A program made the position numbers and the translations under genes. From contig NZ_JBBODE010000002.1 in NCBI RefSeq assembly GCF_038002765.1, positions 868,001 to 932,000 of the forward strand: a DNA stretch of 64,000 nucleotides, in the 5' to 3' direction. Source of the DNA: Peribacillus sp. FSL H8-0477 (GTDB lineage Bacteria > Bacillota > Bacilli > Bacillales > DSM-1321). Positions within the stretch are counted from its first letter, which is position 1. Each line of letters begins with the position of its first letter. Below, piece after piece: positions 7,760 through 15,798 of the stretch. The notes beneath the pieces were generated by a model. It was not told the DNA's origin and made no database searches. It was given only the letters and a program-made list of their open reading frames with translations.

Positions 7760-8542
7760 TTGATTATCGTAGAAAAAGAACGTATTGCTGACATTCCCGT
7801 TTTACATGTGGCAAAACAAGATATATGGAAGGAAGTATCTCCTTTAGTTATTTTTATCCACGGTTTTGGGAGTGCAAAAGAACATAATCTGCATTATGCC
7901 TATTTGTTGGCAGAAAAAGGGTTCCGGGTTATTCTGCCTGATGTGGCTTGGCATGGTGAACGTGAAGAAGGACTTAAAGAGTCACAACTTCTAAACCACT
8001 TTTGGCCAATCGTTGTTCAAACGATAGATGAATTAGCAGTCATTAAGGATGAACTGCTGACAAGGAAATTAATTGATCCTACAAAAATTGGTGTTGCGGG
8101 AACATCCCTTGGCGGTATCGTGACAAATGGAGCGCTCGCTGTCTATGATTGGATTCATGCAGCTGTAAGTCTTATGGGAAATCCAGCTTATTTAGATTAT
8201 GCCAAGCTTCAGTTAGAAACGATACAAAAGCATAATCCTAACTTTACTATATCAGACGAAGAATCGGAAAGACAAATGGCCTTAATCAGCAAGTATGATT
8301 TAAGTTTACAGCCGGAAAAATTAGCCGGGAGACCGCTGTTATTTTGGCATGGAGCCAAAGATCCGATTGTTCCTTATACATTTGCATACAAATTTTACGA
8401 ATCAATCAGGCCGGCATATGAGCAAAATAAGCTTGAGTTTATTTTAGATACCAGAGCCGAGCATAAAGTCAGCAGATACGGACTCATTCAAACAGCAGAA
8501 TGGTTTGCCAAGCATTTATCAAGAGTTGGGCAAAATACTTAA
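7760..8542 (+). CDS. yitV: Alpha/beta hydrolase (YitV-like)
   Basis: A 260-residue serine hydrolase. IHGFGSAKEHN forms the oxyanion region, GTSLGG holds the nucleophilic Ser (near residue 116), the acid is in WHGAKDPIVP, and His is in RAEHKVSRYG. I chose the TTG at 7760, which gives LIIVEKERIADIP as N-terminus and sits 7 bases after GGGGG; it aligns with the usual start of this family. A GTG at 7703 and an ATG at 7742 in the same frame have no good ribosome site. Substrate unknown. It is divergent from yitU and followed by yitW, as in B. subtilis. Confidence 0.82.
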   Translation: MIIVEKERIADIPVLHVAKQDIWKEVSPLVIFIHGFGSAKEHNLHYAYLLAEKGFRVILPDVAWHGEREEGLKESQLLNHFWPIVVQTIDELAVIKDELLTRKLIDPTKIGVAGTSLGGIVTNGALAVYDWIHAAVSLMGNPAYLDYAKLQLETIQKHNPNFTISDEESERQMALISKYDLSLQPEKLAGRPLLFWHGAKDPIVPYTFAYKFYESIRPAYEQNKLEFILDTRAEHKVSRYGLIQTAEWFAKHLSRVGQNT

Positions 8543-8601
8543 TAAAATGGCTAATATCTGCTATGATAGAGATATCACAGCTCATAAAGGAGAGTCTTAA
8601 T

Positions 8602-8910
8602 ATGGATGCTGAATTAAAAGAGAGTATGATGGGTGCACTGGAACAAGTTATTGATCCAGAGCTTGGAATAGATATAGTAAATTTAGGTTTAGTCTACGAT
8701 GTAGATTTAGATGAAGCAGGACAAGCAACGGTAACGATGACGCTGACAGCTATGGGATGTCCGCTGGCAGCAACTATTGTTGATCAAGTAAAATTGTCGC
8801 TTGAGGATTTACCAGAAGTGAAAGATACAGAAGTTAATATTGTTTGGAATCCAGGCTGGACCAAGGACCGCATGTCCCGGTATGCAAAGATTGCCTTAGG
8901 GATTCAGTAA
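8602..8910 (+). CDS. yitW: MIP18/SufT-family iron-sulfur assembly protein (YitW)
   Basis: A 102-residue protein of the MIP18 (DUF59) family: ALEQVIDPELGIDIVNLGLVYD near residues 10-31, TMTLTAMGCPLA with the conserved Cys, and VWNPGW near the C-terminus. Members help mature iron-sulfur proteins. ATG at 8602 follows AAAGGAG by 8 bases; longer frames reaching back to 8500 overlap yitV and lack support. A terminator-like structure follows. Confidence 0.88.
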   Translation: MDAELKESMMGALEQVIDPELGIDIVNLGLVYDVDLDEAGQATVTMTLTAMGCPLAATIVDQVKLSLEDLPEVKDTEVNIVWNPGWTKDRMSRYAKIALGIQ

Positions 8911-8930
8911 AAATTATGGTACGATTGATT

Positions 8931-8987
8931 AGGCAGAAGGACAGGAGGCTGTTAATGGCCTCTAGACCAGGTTTCTGCCTTTTTTTA
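8931..8987 (+). terminator. Terminator after yitW
   Basis: AGGCAGAA pairs with TTCTGCCT, with an inner stem (AGGC/GGCCT) and a T8 tail. It separates yitW from moaA. Confidence 0.75.
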
Positions 8988-9010
8988 GTTCTTATAAGGG
9001 AGTGAAAGTA

Positions 9011-10027
9011 ATGGACAGCATGAAAATAAAGGATGCGTTGGACAGACCCCTTAGAGATTTACGAATATCTGTTATTGATCGCTGTAACTTTAGATGCCAA
9101 TATTGTATGCCGGCGGAAATATTTAATGAAAATTTTCATTTTCTCCCGCGCAATGAGCTTTTATCATATGAAGAAATAGAGAGAGTAGCAAAGATTTTTG
9201 CAAGTCTTGGAGTGGAAAAATTACGATTGACAGGCGGTGAACCTCTCTTACGTAAGGAATTGCCTGTTCTAATTGAAAAGTTATCGAAAATTGATGGTAT
9301 AGATGATATCGGACTAACCACGAATGGTGTTTTCTTAAAGCGGTATGCGAAAGAACTAAAAGAAGCAGGGTTAGACCGTGTTAATATTAGTCTTGATAGT
9401 ATCGATGATGAATTGTTTAAACAAATCAACGGACGTAATATTGGGACAAAGAAAGTAATGGAAGGAATCACTGCAGCTAAAGAAGCAGGCCTTGGCATTA
9501 AAATTAATATGGTTGTAAAAAAGGGATTAAATGAATCGCAAATCCTTCCAATGGCCAGGTACTGTAAAGAAGAAGGTGTCCAGTTGCGTTATATTGAATT
9601 CATGGATGTCGGCAGTACGAATGGCTGGCAAATGGACAATGTAGTAACGAAGAAGGAAATCCTGCAGATGCTGGAAAGTGAATTCGAGCTAGAGGCAGTA
9701 GAAGAAGATTACTTTGGTGAAGTAGCTAAGCGTTATCGCTATATAGGGACTGACAATCAAGTTGGCTTTATTACCTCAGTTTCAGAATCTTTCTGCGGCA
9801 GCTGTACACGAGCACGACTGTCAGCAAACGGAAGTTTATTTACTTGTTTATTTAATGGTAATGGACATGATCTTAAAGAACTGCTGCGTTCAGACATGAA
9901 TGATGAAGACTTGCGTGACCACTTAATTGGTTGGTGGAATCACCGCAAAGACCGTTATTCGGATGAACGGATTGAAGGTAAAAATCAGAATCAGCAAAAA
10001 ATTGAAATGTCCTACATTGGCGGTTAA
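9011..10027 (+). CDS. moaA: GTP 3',8-cyclase, molybdenum cofactor biosynthesis MoaA
   Basis: A radical SAM enzyme of 338 residues that makes the first intermediate of molybdopterin from GTP. The N-terminal 4Fe-4S cluster cysteines are C25, C29 and C32 (CNFRCQYC), the SAM motif GGEP is at 75-78, the second cluster uses C262, C265 and C279, and the chain ends in the Gly-Gly tail needed by MoaA. ATG at 9011 is 8 bases from GGGAG; a GTG at 9002 is closer to it than normal. No other moa or moe gene is near, so it is an orphan of its pathway in this window. The terminator stem overlaps its stop codon. Confidence 0.95.
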   Translation: MDSMKIKDALDRPLRDLRISVIDRCNFRCQYCMPAEIFNENFHFLPRNELLSYEEIERVAKIFASLGVEKLRLTGGEPLLRKELPVLIEKLSKIDGIDDIGLTTNGVFLKRYAKELKEAGLDRVNISLDSIDDELFKQINGRNIGTKKVMEGITAAKEAGLGIKINMVVKKGLNESQILPMARYCKEEGVQLRYIEFMDVGSTNGWQMDNVVTKKEILQMLESEFELEAVEEDYFGEVAKRYRYIGTDNQVGFITSVSESFCGSCTRARLSANGSLFTCLFNGNGHDLKELLRSDMNDEDLRDHLIGWWNHRKDRYSDERIEGKNQNQQKIEMSYIGG

Positions 10028-10053
10028 GCAAATTATGCTTAACCGTTTTTTTT
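10021..10053 (+). terminator. moaA terminator, overlapping the stop codon
   Basis: CGGTTAAGCA and TGCTTAACCG pair around AATTA and are followed by T8. The TAA stop (10025-10027) lies in the left arm. Confidence 0.88.
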
Positions 10054-10099
10054 GTGCAGAAATATGCCCCGTGGGGTAATTTCCTGTTGTCAATTGTGC

Positions 10100-10206
10100 C
10101 CAAATGGGAATAGGCACCTCTAGACAGGAATATGCATAGTCCAGACGGGGTTACCGATATCTCAGACGGGAATAAAGGTATACCAGACGGGATTAACCAT
10201 ATATAG
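10100..10206 (+). repeat. Short tandem array with exact 21-bp spacing, core CAGACGGG
   Basis: TAGACAGG at 10121 and CAGACGGG at 10142, 10163 and 10184 are each exactly 21 bp apart, with variable 13-base spacers that share a TAT near their end. A weaker unit (CAAATGGG) sits at about 10101. The array is in the gap between moaA and argC. No gene is visible between 10028 and 10413. Confidence 0.8.
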
Positions 10207-10326
10207 AGATGAAATACCCCTGACCTCCACTAGTAAAAATCCGACTTTGTCCTTAGAGAGCAAGCGAGGCGTGAATAACCTCCAGTAATACTCCTTTAAT
10301 TATTAGAACAAACTCAATTATCTAAA

Positions 10327-10364
10327 ATATTATAAAAATACAATTGATTTTATTTTTATTCAGT
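10327..10364. promoter_or_regulatory. Two ArgR/AhrC operator boxes before argC
   Basis: Box 1 (10327-10344) contains TATAAAAATACAAT on the plus strand; box 2 (10347-10364) reads ACTGAATAAAAATAAAAT on the minus strand. Both fit the AhrC consensus CATGAATAAAAATKCAAK and are separated by 2 bp, the usual paired ARG-box layout. They overlap the -35 and spacer of the promoter, so arginine-bound repressor would block RNA polymerase. Confidence 0.85.
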
Positions 10365-10372
10365 CATATAAT
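10344..10372 (+). promoter_or_regulatory. Sigma-A promoter of the arginine operon
   Basis: TTGATT (10344-10349), a 17-base spacer and a consensus TATAAT (10367-10372), about 42 bases before the argC start. It coincides with the paired ARG boxes. Confidence 0.82.
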
Positions 10373-10413
10373 AATAGAAATAAACAATAGGGAAATAAAT
10401 TGGAGTTGATAGT

Positions 10414-11448
10414 TTGAAAGTTTCTATCGTAGGTGCAACGGGTTACGGGGGTCTAGAGTTAATAAGACTCTTACAAATGCATCCGAAGTTTACGATTACT
10501 TCTTTGCATACTTCTTCGAAATTCGGTGAACCGATTCATAATCAGTACGCACATCTATTACATGAAGAGTATCTATTGAATAAAATTGACCCAGAAAAAA
10601 TAGCTAAACAAGCTGATATTGTTTTTCTTGCAACGCCGTCTGGGGCATCATCAGAATTGGTCGCTTCATTTAAGAACCTTGATATAAAAGTTATTGATCT
10701 CTCTGGTGATCTGCGATTAAAGACACCCGGTGAATATGAGAAGTGGTATAAACGTACACCAGCACCTGCTGATATCTTAAGTAAGGCAGTTTACGGACTT
10801 TCTGAATGGAATGCCGAACAAATCAAAGATGCAGAGATTCTAAGTAATCCTGGCTGTTATCCGACTGCGACATTACTTGGGTTAGCGCCGCTGTATAAAG
10901 AAGGTTTAGCAAGCGGTGAGGACGTAATTGTCGATGCCAAATCTGCTGTTTCAGGTGCTGGGAAATCACCAACAGATGCGACTCACTTTAGTACGATGAA
11001 TGAAAATTTCAAGGTGTATAAGGTACACAGTCATCAGCATATTCCTGAAATTGAACAACAGCTGGGCATTTGGTCAGAAAAAAGTAAGCCCATTTCGTTC
11101 ACTACTCATCTGGTTCCAATGACACGGGGAATTATGGCGACGATGTATGTGAAATTACAACAGAAAATGACCACAGAACAATTACATAAATTATATACAG
11201 AAACATATAAGAATCATCCATTTGTACGGATACAGCCAATCGGCAGCTTCCCTGCAACGAAGCAGGTATACGGCTCAAACTTTTGTGATATCGGTGTGGC
11301 TTATGATGAGCGTACGCAAAAAGCAACGATCATTTCGGTGATTGACAATCTGGTGAAGGGTGCTGCAGGCCAGGCCATTCAAAATGCGAATCTGATGATG
11401 GGGTACGAAGAAACGTCAGGGTTAATGACACTTCCTCTTTATCCTTAA
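10414..11448 (+). CDS. argC: N-acetyl-gamma-glutamyl-phosphate reductase
   Basis: Third step of arginine synthesis, NADPH reduction of acetylglutamyl phosphate. The 344-residue protein has the dinucleotide loop GATGYGG (7-13) and the catalytic Cys148 in SNPGCYPTA, followed by the conserved VDAKSAVSGAG and HLVPMTRGI. It starts with TTG at 10414 after TTGGAG. It is the first gene of argC-argJ-argB-argD-carA-carB-argF and lies directly behind an ArgR-controlled promoter. Confidence 0.96.
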   Translation: MKVSIVGATGYGGLELIRLLQMHPKFTITSLHTSSKFGEPIHNQYAHLLHEEYLLNKIDPEKIAKQADIVFLATPSGASSELVASFKNLDIKVIDLSGDLRLKTPGEYEKWYKRTPAPADILSKAVYGLSEWNAEQIKDAEILSNPGCYPTATLLGLAPLYKEGLASGEDVIVDAKSAVSGAGKSPTDATHFSTMNENFKVYKVHSHQHIPEIEQQLGIWSEKSKPISFTTHLVPMTRGIMATMYVKLQQKMTTEQLHKLYTETYKNHPFVRIQPIGSFPATKQVYGSNFCDIGVAYDERTQKATIISVIDNLVKGAAGQAIQNANLMMGYEETSGLMTLPLYP

Positions 11449-11467
11449 CCAAAATAGGAGGTACAAA

Positions 11468-12694
11468 ATGAAAACACTTGAACGGAACATAACGATTCAG
11501 CTAGTGAAGGAAGGAAACATTCTTTCTCCAAAGGGATTCAAAGCAGCAGGTCTTCACGCAGGTCTCCGTTATTCAAAAAAAGATCTTGGCATGATTTTGT
11601 CGGATACGCCAGCATCCTGTGCAGCTGTTTATACGCAAAGCGTCGTTCAAGCAGCACCGCTGAATGTGACAAAGGAAAGCATTCAAACGGGAGGGAAAAT
11701 TCAAGGAGTTATCGTTAATAGCGCCTGTGCCAATGCATGTACCGGCGAACAAGGTTTGAAGGATGCATACGAAATGAGAAATCATGCAGCCGCGAAATTT
11801 GGTTTGCCTGATCACTATATAGCGGTTGCATCGACGGGTGTCATTGGAGAATTTATGAAGATGGATAAAATTAAACAAGGCATCGAATTACTTGAGCCTA
11901 CGACTGACGGTGCAGATGATTTTGAGCATGCAATCTTAACGACAGATACGGTAACGAAGCACTATGCTTGTCAAACAGAAGTGGATGGAAAGCTCATTAC
12001 AATGGGCGGAGCAGCCAAAGGATCAGGAATGATTCATCCCAATATGGCTACAATGCTTGGCTTCATTACGACTGATGCTAATATCGAATCGGCTGACTTA
12101 CAAAAAGTGTTATCAGAAATAACGGATGAAACATTTAATCAAATTACGGTAGATGGGGATACCTCAACCAATGATATGGTCTTAGTCCTGGCAAACGGGC
12201 AGGCTGGAAATAGTCCGCTGACTAAGAGTCATCCAGATTGGCCGCAGTTTGTAGCATTATTAAAACAAACGTCAGAGAATCTAGCAAAAGAAATTGCTAA
12301 GGACGGTGAAGGAGCAACTAAGCTTGTTGAAGTGAATGTAACAGGAACACAGACGAAACAGGAAGCACAAGTGCTTGCAAAAACGATTGTTGGATCAAAC
12401 TTAGTGAAAACGGCCGTTTACGGAGCGGATGCAAACTGGGGAAGAATTATCGCGTCAATGGGCCGCAGCGGGGTAGAGTTTAATCCAGAAGATACGACCA
12501 TTACCTTTGGTGAGATTACGGTTTTACAAAATGGAGAACCGGCTGCCTTCTCAGAAGCGGAGGCGAAATCCTATCTGGAAGAGCCAACGATCATCATCAA
12601 TGTACGTTTAAATGAAGGGACGGAAGCGGGTACGGCATGGGGCTGCGATTTGACGTACGATTATGTGAAAATTAATGCAAGCTATCGTTCATAA
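11468..12694 (+). CDS. argJ: Bifunctional ornithine acetyltransferase / N-acetylglutamate synthase
   Basis: A 408-residue ArgJ that recycles the acetyl group between acetylornithine and glutamate. The precursor self-cleaves before the nucleophilic Thr195 in NMATMLGF, giving alpha and beta chains; GGAAKGSGMIHP just upstream is the conserved lead-in. AGGAGG precedes the ATG. The 19-bp gap from argC and the short gap to argB indicate one transcript. Confidence 0.96.
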   Translation: MKTLERNITIQLVKEGNILSPKGFKAAGLHAGLRYSKKDLGMILSDTPASCAAVYTQSVVQAAPLNVTKESIQTGGKIQGVIVNSACANACTGEQGLKDAYEMRNHAAAKFGLPDHYIAVASTGVIGEFMKMDKIKQGIELLEPTTDGADDFEHAILTTDTVTKHYACQTEVDGKLITMGGAAKGSGMIHPNMATMLGFITTDANIESADLQKVLSEITDETFNQITVDGDTSTNDMVLVLANGQAGNSPLTKSHPDWPQFVALLKQTSENLAKEIAKDGEGATKLVEVNVTGTQTKQEAQVLAKTIVGSNLVKTAVYGADANWGRIIASMGRSGVEFNPEDTTITFGEITVLQNGEPAAFSEAEAKSYLEEPTIIINVRLNEGTEAGTAWGCDLTYDYVKINASYRS

Positions 12695-12706
12695 GGAGTG
12701 AAACGG

Positions 12707-13483
12707 ATGAAGGTGTTGGTCATAAAATGCGGCGGCAGTATTATTGATGAATTAGCTGATTCATTCTTCGAGAGCATTCGTGATTTGCAGGATCATCAAT
12801 TTAAAATCCTCTTTGTTCATGGCGGCGGGCCTGATATAAATGCCATGTTAAAGCAAAATGATATTGAATCGGTATTCGAAAATGGATTACGCAAAACAAC
12901 GGATGAAGTATTAGAAGTGGTGGAGCTTATGCTCGCAGGAAAATCAAACCGCAGTCTAGTTTATAAGCTGCAGCAGAATAAGATCAATGCCATTGGTCTT
13001 AATGGTTCGGATGGTAAGCTTCTGACAGGTGAGTTTGTTAATGAGCTTGTTCTAGGATCGGTTGGTGAAGTGATAGAGGTCAATACAGACCTGTTGCTGC
13101 AATTGTTAGAGGCGGATATCTGTCCGGTTTTGACCCCTATGGCAATTTCAACGTGCGGCAGGAAGCTGAATGTAAATGCTGATATGGCTGCAGGAGCGGT
13201 AGCTGAAGCACTGCATGCAGATATGTGTTTATTTATCACTGATGTCTCAGGCGTTATGAAAGAGAATAAATTACTTGCACAGTTAACGGCTGAAGATACA
13301 CAAGCATTAATTAATGAGGGATCAATCTACGGGGGAATGATTCCAAAAGTTACAACGGCCCTATCCGTGTTAAATAAAGGAAGTAATGATGTTATGATTG
13401 TCAGCGGTAAAGAGCGCTTTTTTCAAAATCAGCAATTTATTGGAACTAAATTCTATAAAGAAGAAGGAAGGGTCTTACAATGA
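12707..13483 (+). CDS. argB: Acetylglutamate kinase
   Basis: A 258-residue amino acid kinase. The N-terminal KCGGS and HGGGPDIN bind ATP and acetylglutamate; NADMAAGAVAEAL and GGMIPKV complete the active site. I chose the ATG at 12707, 8 bases from AAGGAG, over the GTG at 12698, which touches the ribosome site. Its stop overlaps the argD start by 4 bases (ATGA), implying coupled translation. The short form lacking an extended N-terminal helix is of the type often not feedback-inhibited by arginine; this is inference from length. Confidence 0.95.
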   Translation: MKVLVIKCGGSIIDELADSFFESIRDLQDHQFKILFVHGGGPDINAMLKQNDIESVFENGLRKTTDEVLEVVELMLAGKSNRSLVYKLQQNKINAIGLNGSDGKLLTGEFVNELVLGSVGEVIEVNTDLLLQLLEADICPVLTPMAISTCGRKLNVNADMAAGAVAEALHADMCLFITDVSGVMKENKLLAQLTAEDTQALINEGSIYGGMIPKVTTALSVLNKGSNDVMIVSGKERFFQNQQFIGTKFYKEEGRVLQ

Positions 13484-14637
13484 CTGCACTATTCCCAACA
13501 TATGCAAGATGGAAGATTGAACCAGATACCGCAAAAGGCAGCTGGCTGACCAGTAAGGAAGGGAAGAATTACCTTGATTATACGTCTGGTATCGGCGTCT
13601 TAAATTTAGGTCATGGCAACGAAACGGTAAAAGCTTCTGTAGAAAGACAGCTTGAGCGTTTTTGGCACACCTCTAATTTATTTGAAAACTCGGAGCAAGA
13701 ACAGGCAGCCTTGTTACTAGCCAAAGCCTCTGGTCTTAATCGGACTTTTTTTGCGAATAGCGGGGCCGAAGCGAATGAAGCGGCGATAAAGCTTGCGCGA
13801 AAAGCGACAGGAAAAAGTAAAATTGTCACTTGTACTCAGTCGTTCCATGGCCGCACGTTCGCAACAATGGCCGCCACGGGGCAAGAGAAGATTCGAGTTG
13901 GATATGGAACGATGCTGGATGGATTTACACATGTGCCATATAACAATGCAGCCGCACTTGAGGAAGCAGTTGATGATCAGACAGCCGCGATTATGCTTGA
14001 AGTAGTGCAAGGTGAAGGTGGTATTCATCTGTTGGATACATCCTATGCAGAAGCAATCATGAAATTAAAAGATAAATACGATATTCTTCTTATCATCGAT
14101 GAAATTCAAACAGGAATCGGCAGAACGGGTAAACCATTTGCATTTCAGCATTACGCCATTCAGCCAGACATTATAACCCTTGCAAAAGGACTCGGTAATG
14201 GTTTGCCTATCGGTGCAATGGTTGGCAGTGAAGACTTGGCTGAATTCTTTGGGCCGGGAAGCCACGGCTCAACATTCGGCGGGAATCCAATAAGTATATC
14301 CGCTGCAATAGCCGTACTATCTGAAGTGATGAATCCACAGTTTCTACAGGAAACAGCAGAAAAAGGAATCTACTTTATGCAACAGCTCAAATGGTGTTTA
14401 GAAAATTCAGAAGATATCGTCGAAATACGTGGACTTGGATTAATGATTGGGATAGAATTGAAAGATGAAGCAGCACCAATTGTACAAAAGCTGCAAGACT
14501 CGGGCCTTCTCCTCTTAACTGCTGGACCCAATGTTATTCGCATTCTCCCGCCGTTGACAACAGATAAAAATGAAATGGATCTTGCTGTAGAAAAGATATC
14601 AAACGTGTTGAAAATTGAATCAATACCGACAGCCTAA
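13480..14637 (+). CDS. argD: Acetylornithine aminotransferase
   Basis: A class III PLP aminotransferase of 385 residues. SGAEANEAA (94-102) contacts the cofactor phosphate, DEIQTG (207-212) holds the Asp that binds the pyridine nitrogen, and Lys236 in TLAKGLGNG forms the internal aldimine. It transfers the amino group from glutamate to N-acetylglutamate semialdehyde. It overlaps argB by 4 bases and is followed by a weak hairpin and a second ARG-box promoter before carA. Confidence 0.95.
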   Translation: MTALFPTYARWKIEPDTAKGSWLTSKEGKNYLDYTSGIGVLNLGHGNETVKASVERQLERFWHTSNLFENSEQEQAALLLAKASGLNRTFFANSGAEANEAAIKLARKATGKSKIVTCTQSFHGRTFATMAATGQEKIRVGYGTMLDGFTHVPYNNAAALEEAVDDQTAAIMLEVVQGEGGIHLLDTSYAEAIMKLKDKYDILLIIDEIQTGIGRTGKPFAFQHYAIQPDIITLAKGLGNGLPIGAMVGSEDLAEFFGPGSHGSTFGGNPISISAAIAVLSEVMNPQFLQETAEKGIYFMQQLKWCLENSEDIVEIRGLGLMIGIELKDEAAPIVQKLQDSGLLLLTAGPNVIRILPPLTTDKNEMDLAVEKISNVLKIESIPTA

Positions 14638-14650
14638 GGGCTGATTTTTT
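14630..14650 (+). terminator. Weak terminator spanning the argD stop
   Basis: CAGCC and GGCTG form a 5-bp stem around TAAG and are followed by ATTTTTTT. The short stem suggests partial termination, so carAB-argF may be read both from argC and from its own promoter. Confidence 0.6.
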
Positions 14651-14656
14651 TACACA

Positions 14657-14697
14657 TTGCTTGTATAAAAATACTTAAATATATATAAATATACGAA
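14657..14697. promoter_or_regulatory. Paired ARG boxes and promoter before carA
   Basis: Box 1 (14660-14677) has TTGTATAAAAATACTTA; box 2 (14680-14697) has TATATATAAATATACGAA and is weaker (about 11 of 18 consensus positions). They are 2 bp apart, as before argC. A promoter fits inside: TTGCTT (14657-14662), 17 bases, TATATA (14680-14685). This gives arginine-specific carbamoyl phosphate synthase its own ArgR control. Confidence 0.7.
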
Positions 14698-14715
14698 CTA
14701 GATGAGGTGGATTTC

Positions 14716-15798
14716 ATGGATAGCTATTTGCATTTATCAAACGGAAAGTCTTTTGAAGGAACCATTTTGAACGCAAGCCTAGACAAAACTGTAACAGGTG
14801 AACTTGTCTTTTTTACTGGCATGACAGGTTATCAAGAGGTCTTGTCGGATCCCTCTTATAAAGATCAAATTGTTGTATTTACCTATCCGCTTGTAGGGAA
14901 TTACGGCATTAATGACCATGACTTCGAAAGTAAAAAACCTCATGTAGCAGGCGTTATCGTGTATGAAGGAGACATGGGGCATTCACATTATCAAGCACGT
15001 TATTCTCTGCAGGAATATCTTACGAAATGGGGAATTCCACTCTTAAGTCAAGTAGATACGAGAGCGGTTGTTAAAAACATCCGCAAAGAGGGTTCTATGA
15101 TGGCAGCCATTTCTCCTGTAAAAGACATGCTGTTAGATACTGAAACAAAGGAAATGGTTCAGTCGGTAGCAGAGGTTTCTTCTAAAGATATCTCGGTTTT
15201 TGGAGCAGGAAAAAAACATGTTGTATTAATGGATTTTGGTTATAAAAAGTCAATCCTTAGTTCGCTGACTGACTTTGGCTGTAAAGTGACGGTCGTGCCA
15301 TTTGATACAAGCTATGAAACAGTCAAACAATTAAACCCTGATGGAATTTTACTATCAAATGGACCTGGGAACCCAAAACAGCTTCAGTACTTATTACCGA
15401 ATATCAAAAAAATTATTTCCAGTTACCCTACGCTTGGGATTTGTCTTGGACACCAGCTAACGGCTCTTGCCTTTGGTGGAGATACGAAGAAAATGCTTTT
15501 TGGACATCGCGGTGCCAATCAACCAGTGGTTGATCTAGAAACAAAACGTGTATACATGAGTTCCCAGAATCATAGTTTTGAAGTGGATGAATCCAGTCTT
15601 GCGAATACACACCTCTCTGTTCGGTTCCGTAATGTTAACGATGATACGGTTGAAGGCTTGTCACATAAAAACTTGCCTATATTGACAACACAGTATCATC
15701 CTGAAGCGAATCCAGGTCCAGTTGAAAGTATTATTCTTTTTGAGAATTTTTTACAGATGATAAATGAATACAGCGGGAGAGAACAAGCATATGCCTAA
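14716..15798 (+). CDS. carA: Carbamoyl phosphate synthase, small (glutaminase) subunit, arginine type
   Basis: A 360-residue class I glutamine amidotransferase. The catalytic Cys243 is in GICLGHQ and the His/Glu pair in YHPEANPGP near the C-terminus. It releases ammonia from glutamine for CarB. ATG at 14716 follows GAGGTGG by 5 bases; a GTG at 14707 is inside that ribosome site. Position between argD and argF, plus ARG boxes, marks it as the arginine paralogue rather than the pyrimidine one. Confidence 0.94.
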   Translation: MDSYLHLSNGKSFEGTILNASLDKTVTGELVFFTGMTGYQEVLSDPSYKDQIVVFTYPLVGNYGINDHDFESKKPHVAGVIVYEGDMGHSHYQARYSLQEYLTKWGIPLLSQVDTRAVVKNIRKEGSMMAAISPVKDMLLDTETKEMVQSVAEVSSKDISVFGAGKKHVVLMDFGYKKSILSSLTDFGCKVTVVPFDTSYETVKQLNPDGILLSNGPGNPKQLQYLLPNIKKIISSYPTLGICLGHQLTALAFGGDTKKMLFGHRGANQPVVDLETKRVYMSSQNHSFEVDESSLANTHLSVRFRNVNDDTVEGLSHKNLPILTTQYHPEANPGPVESIILFENFLQMINEYSGREQAYA

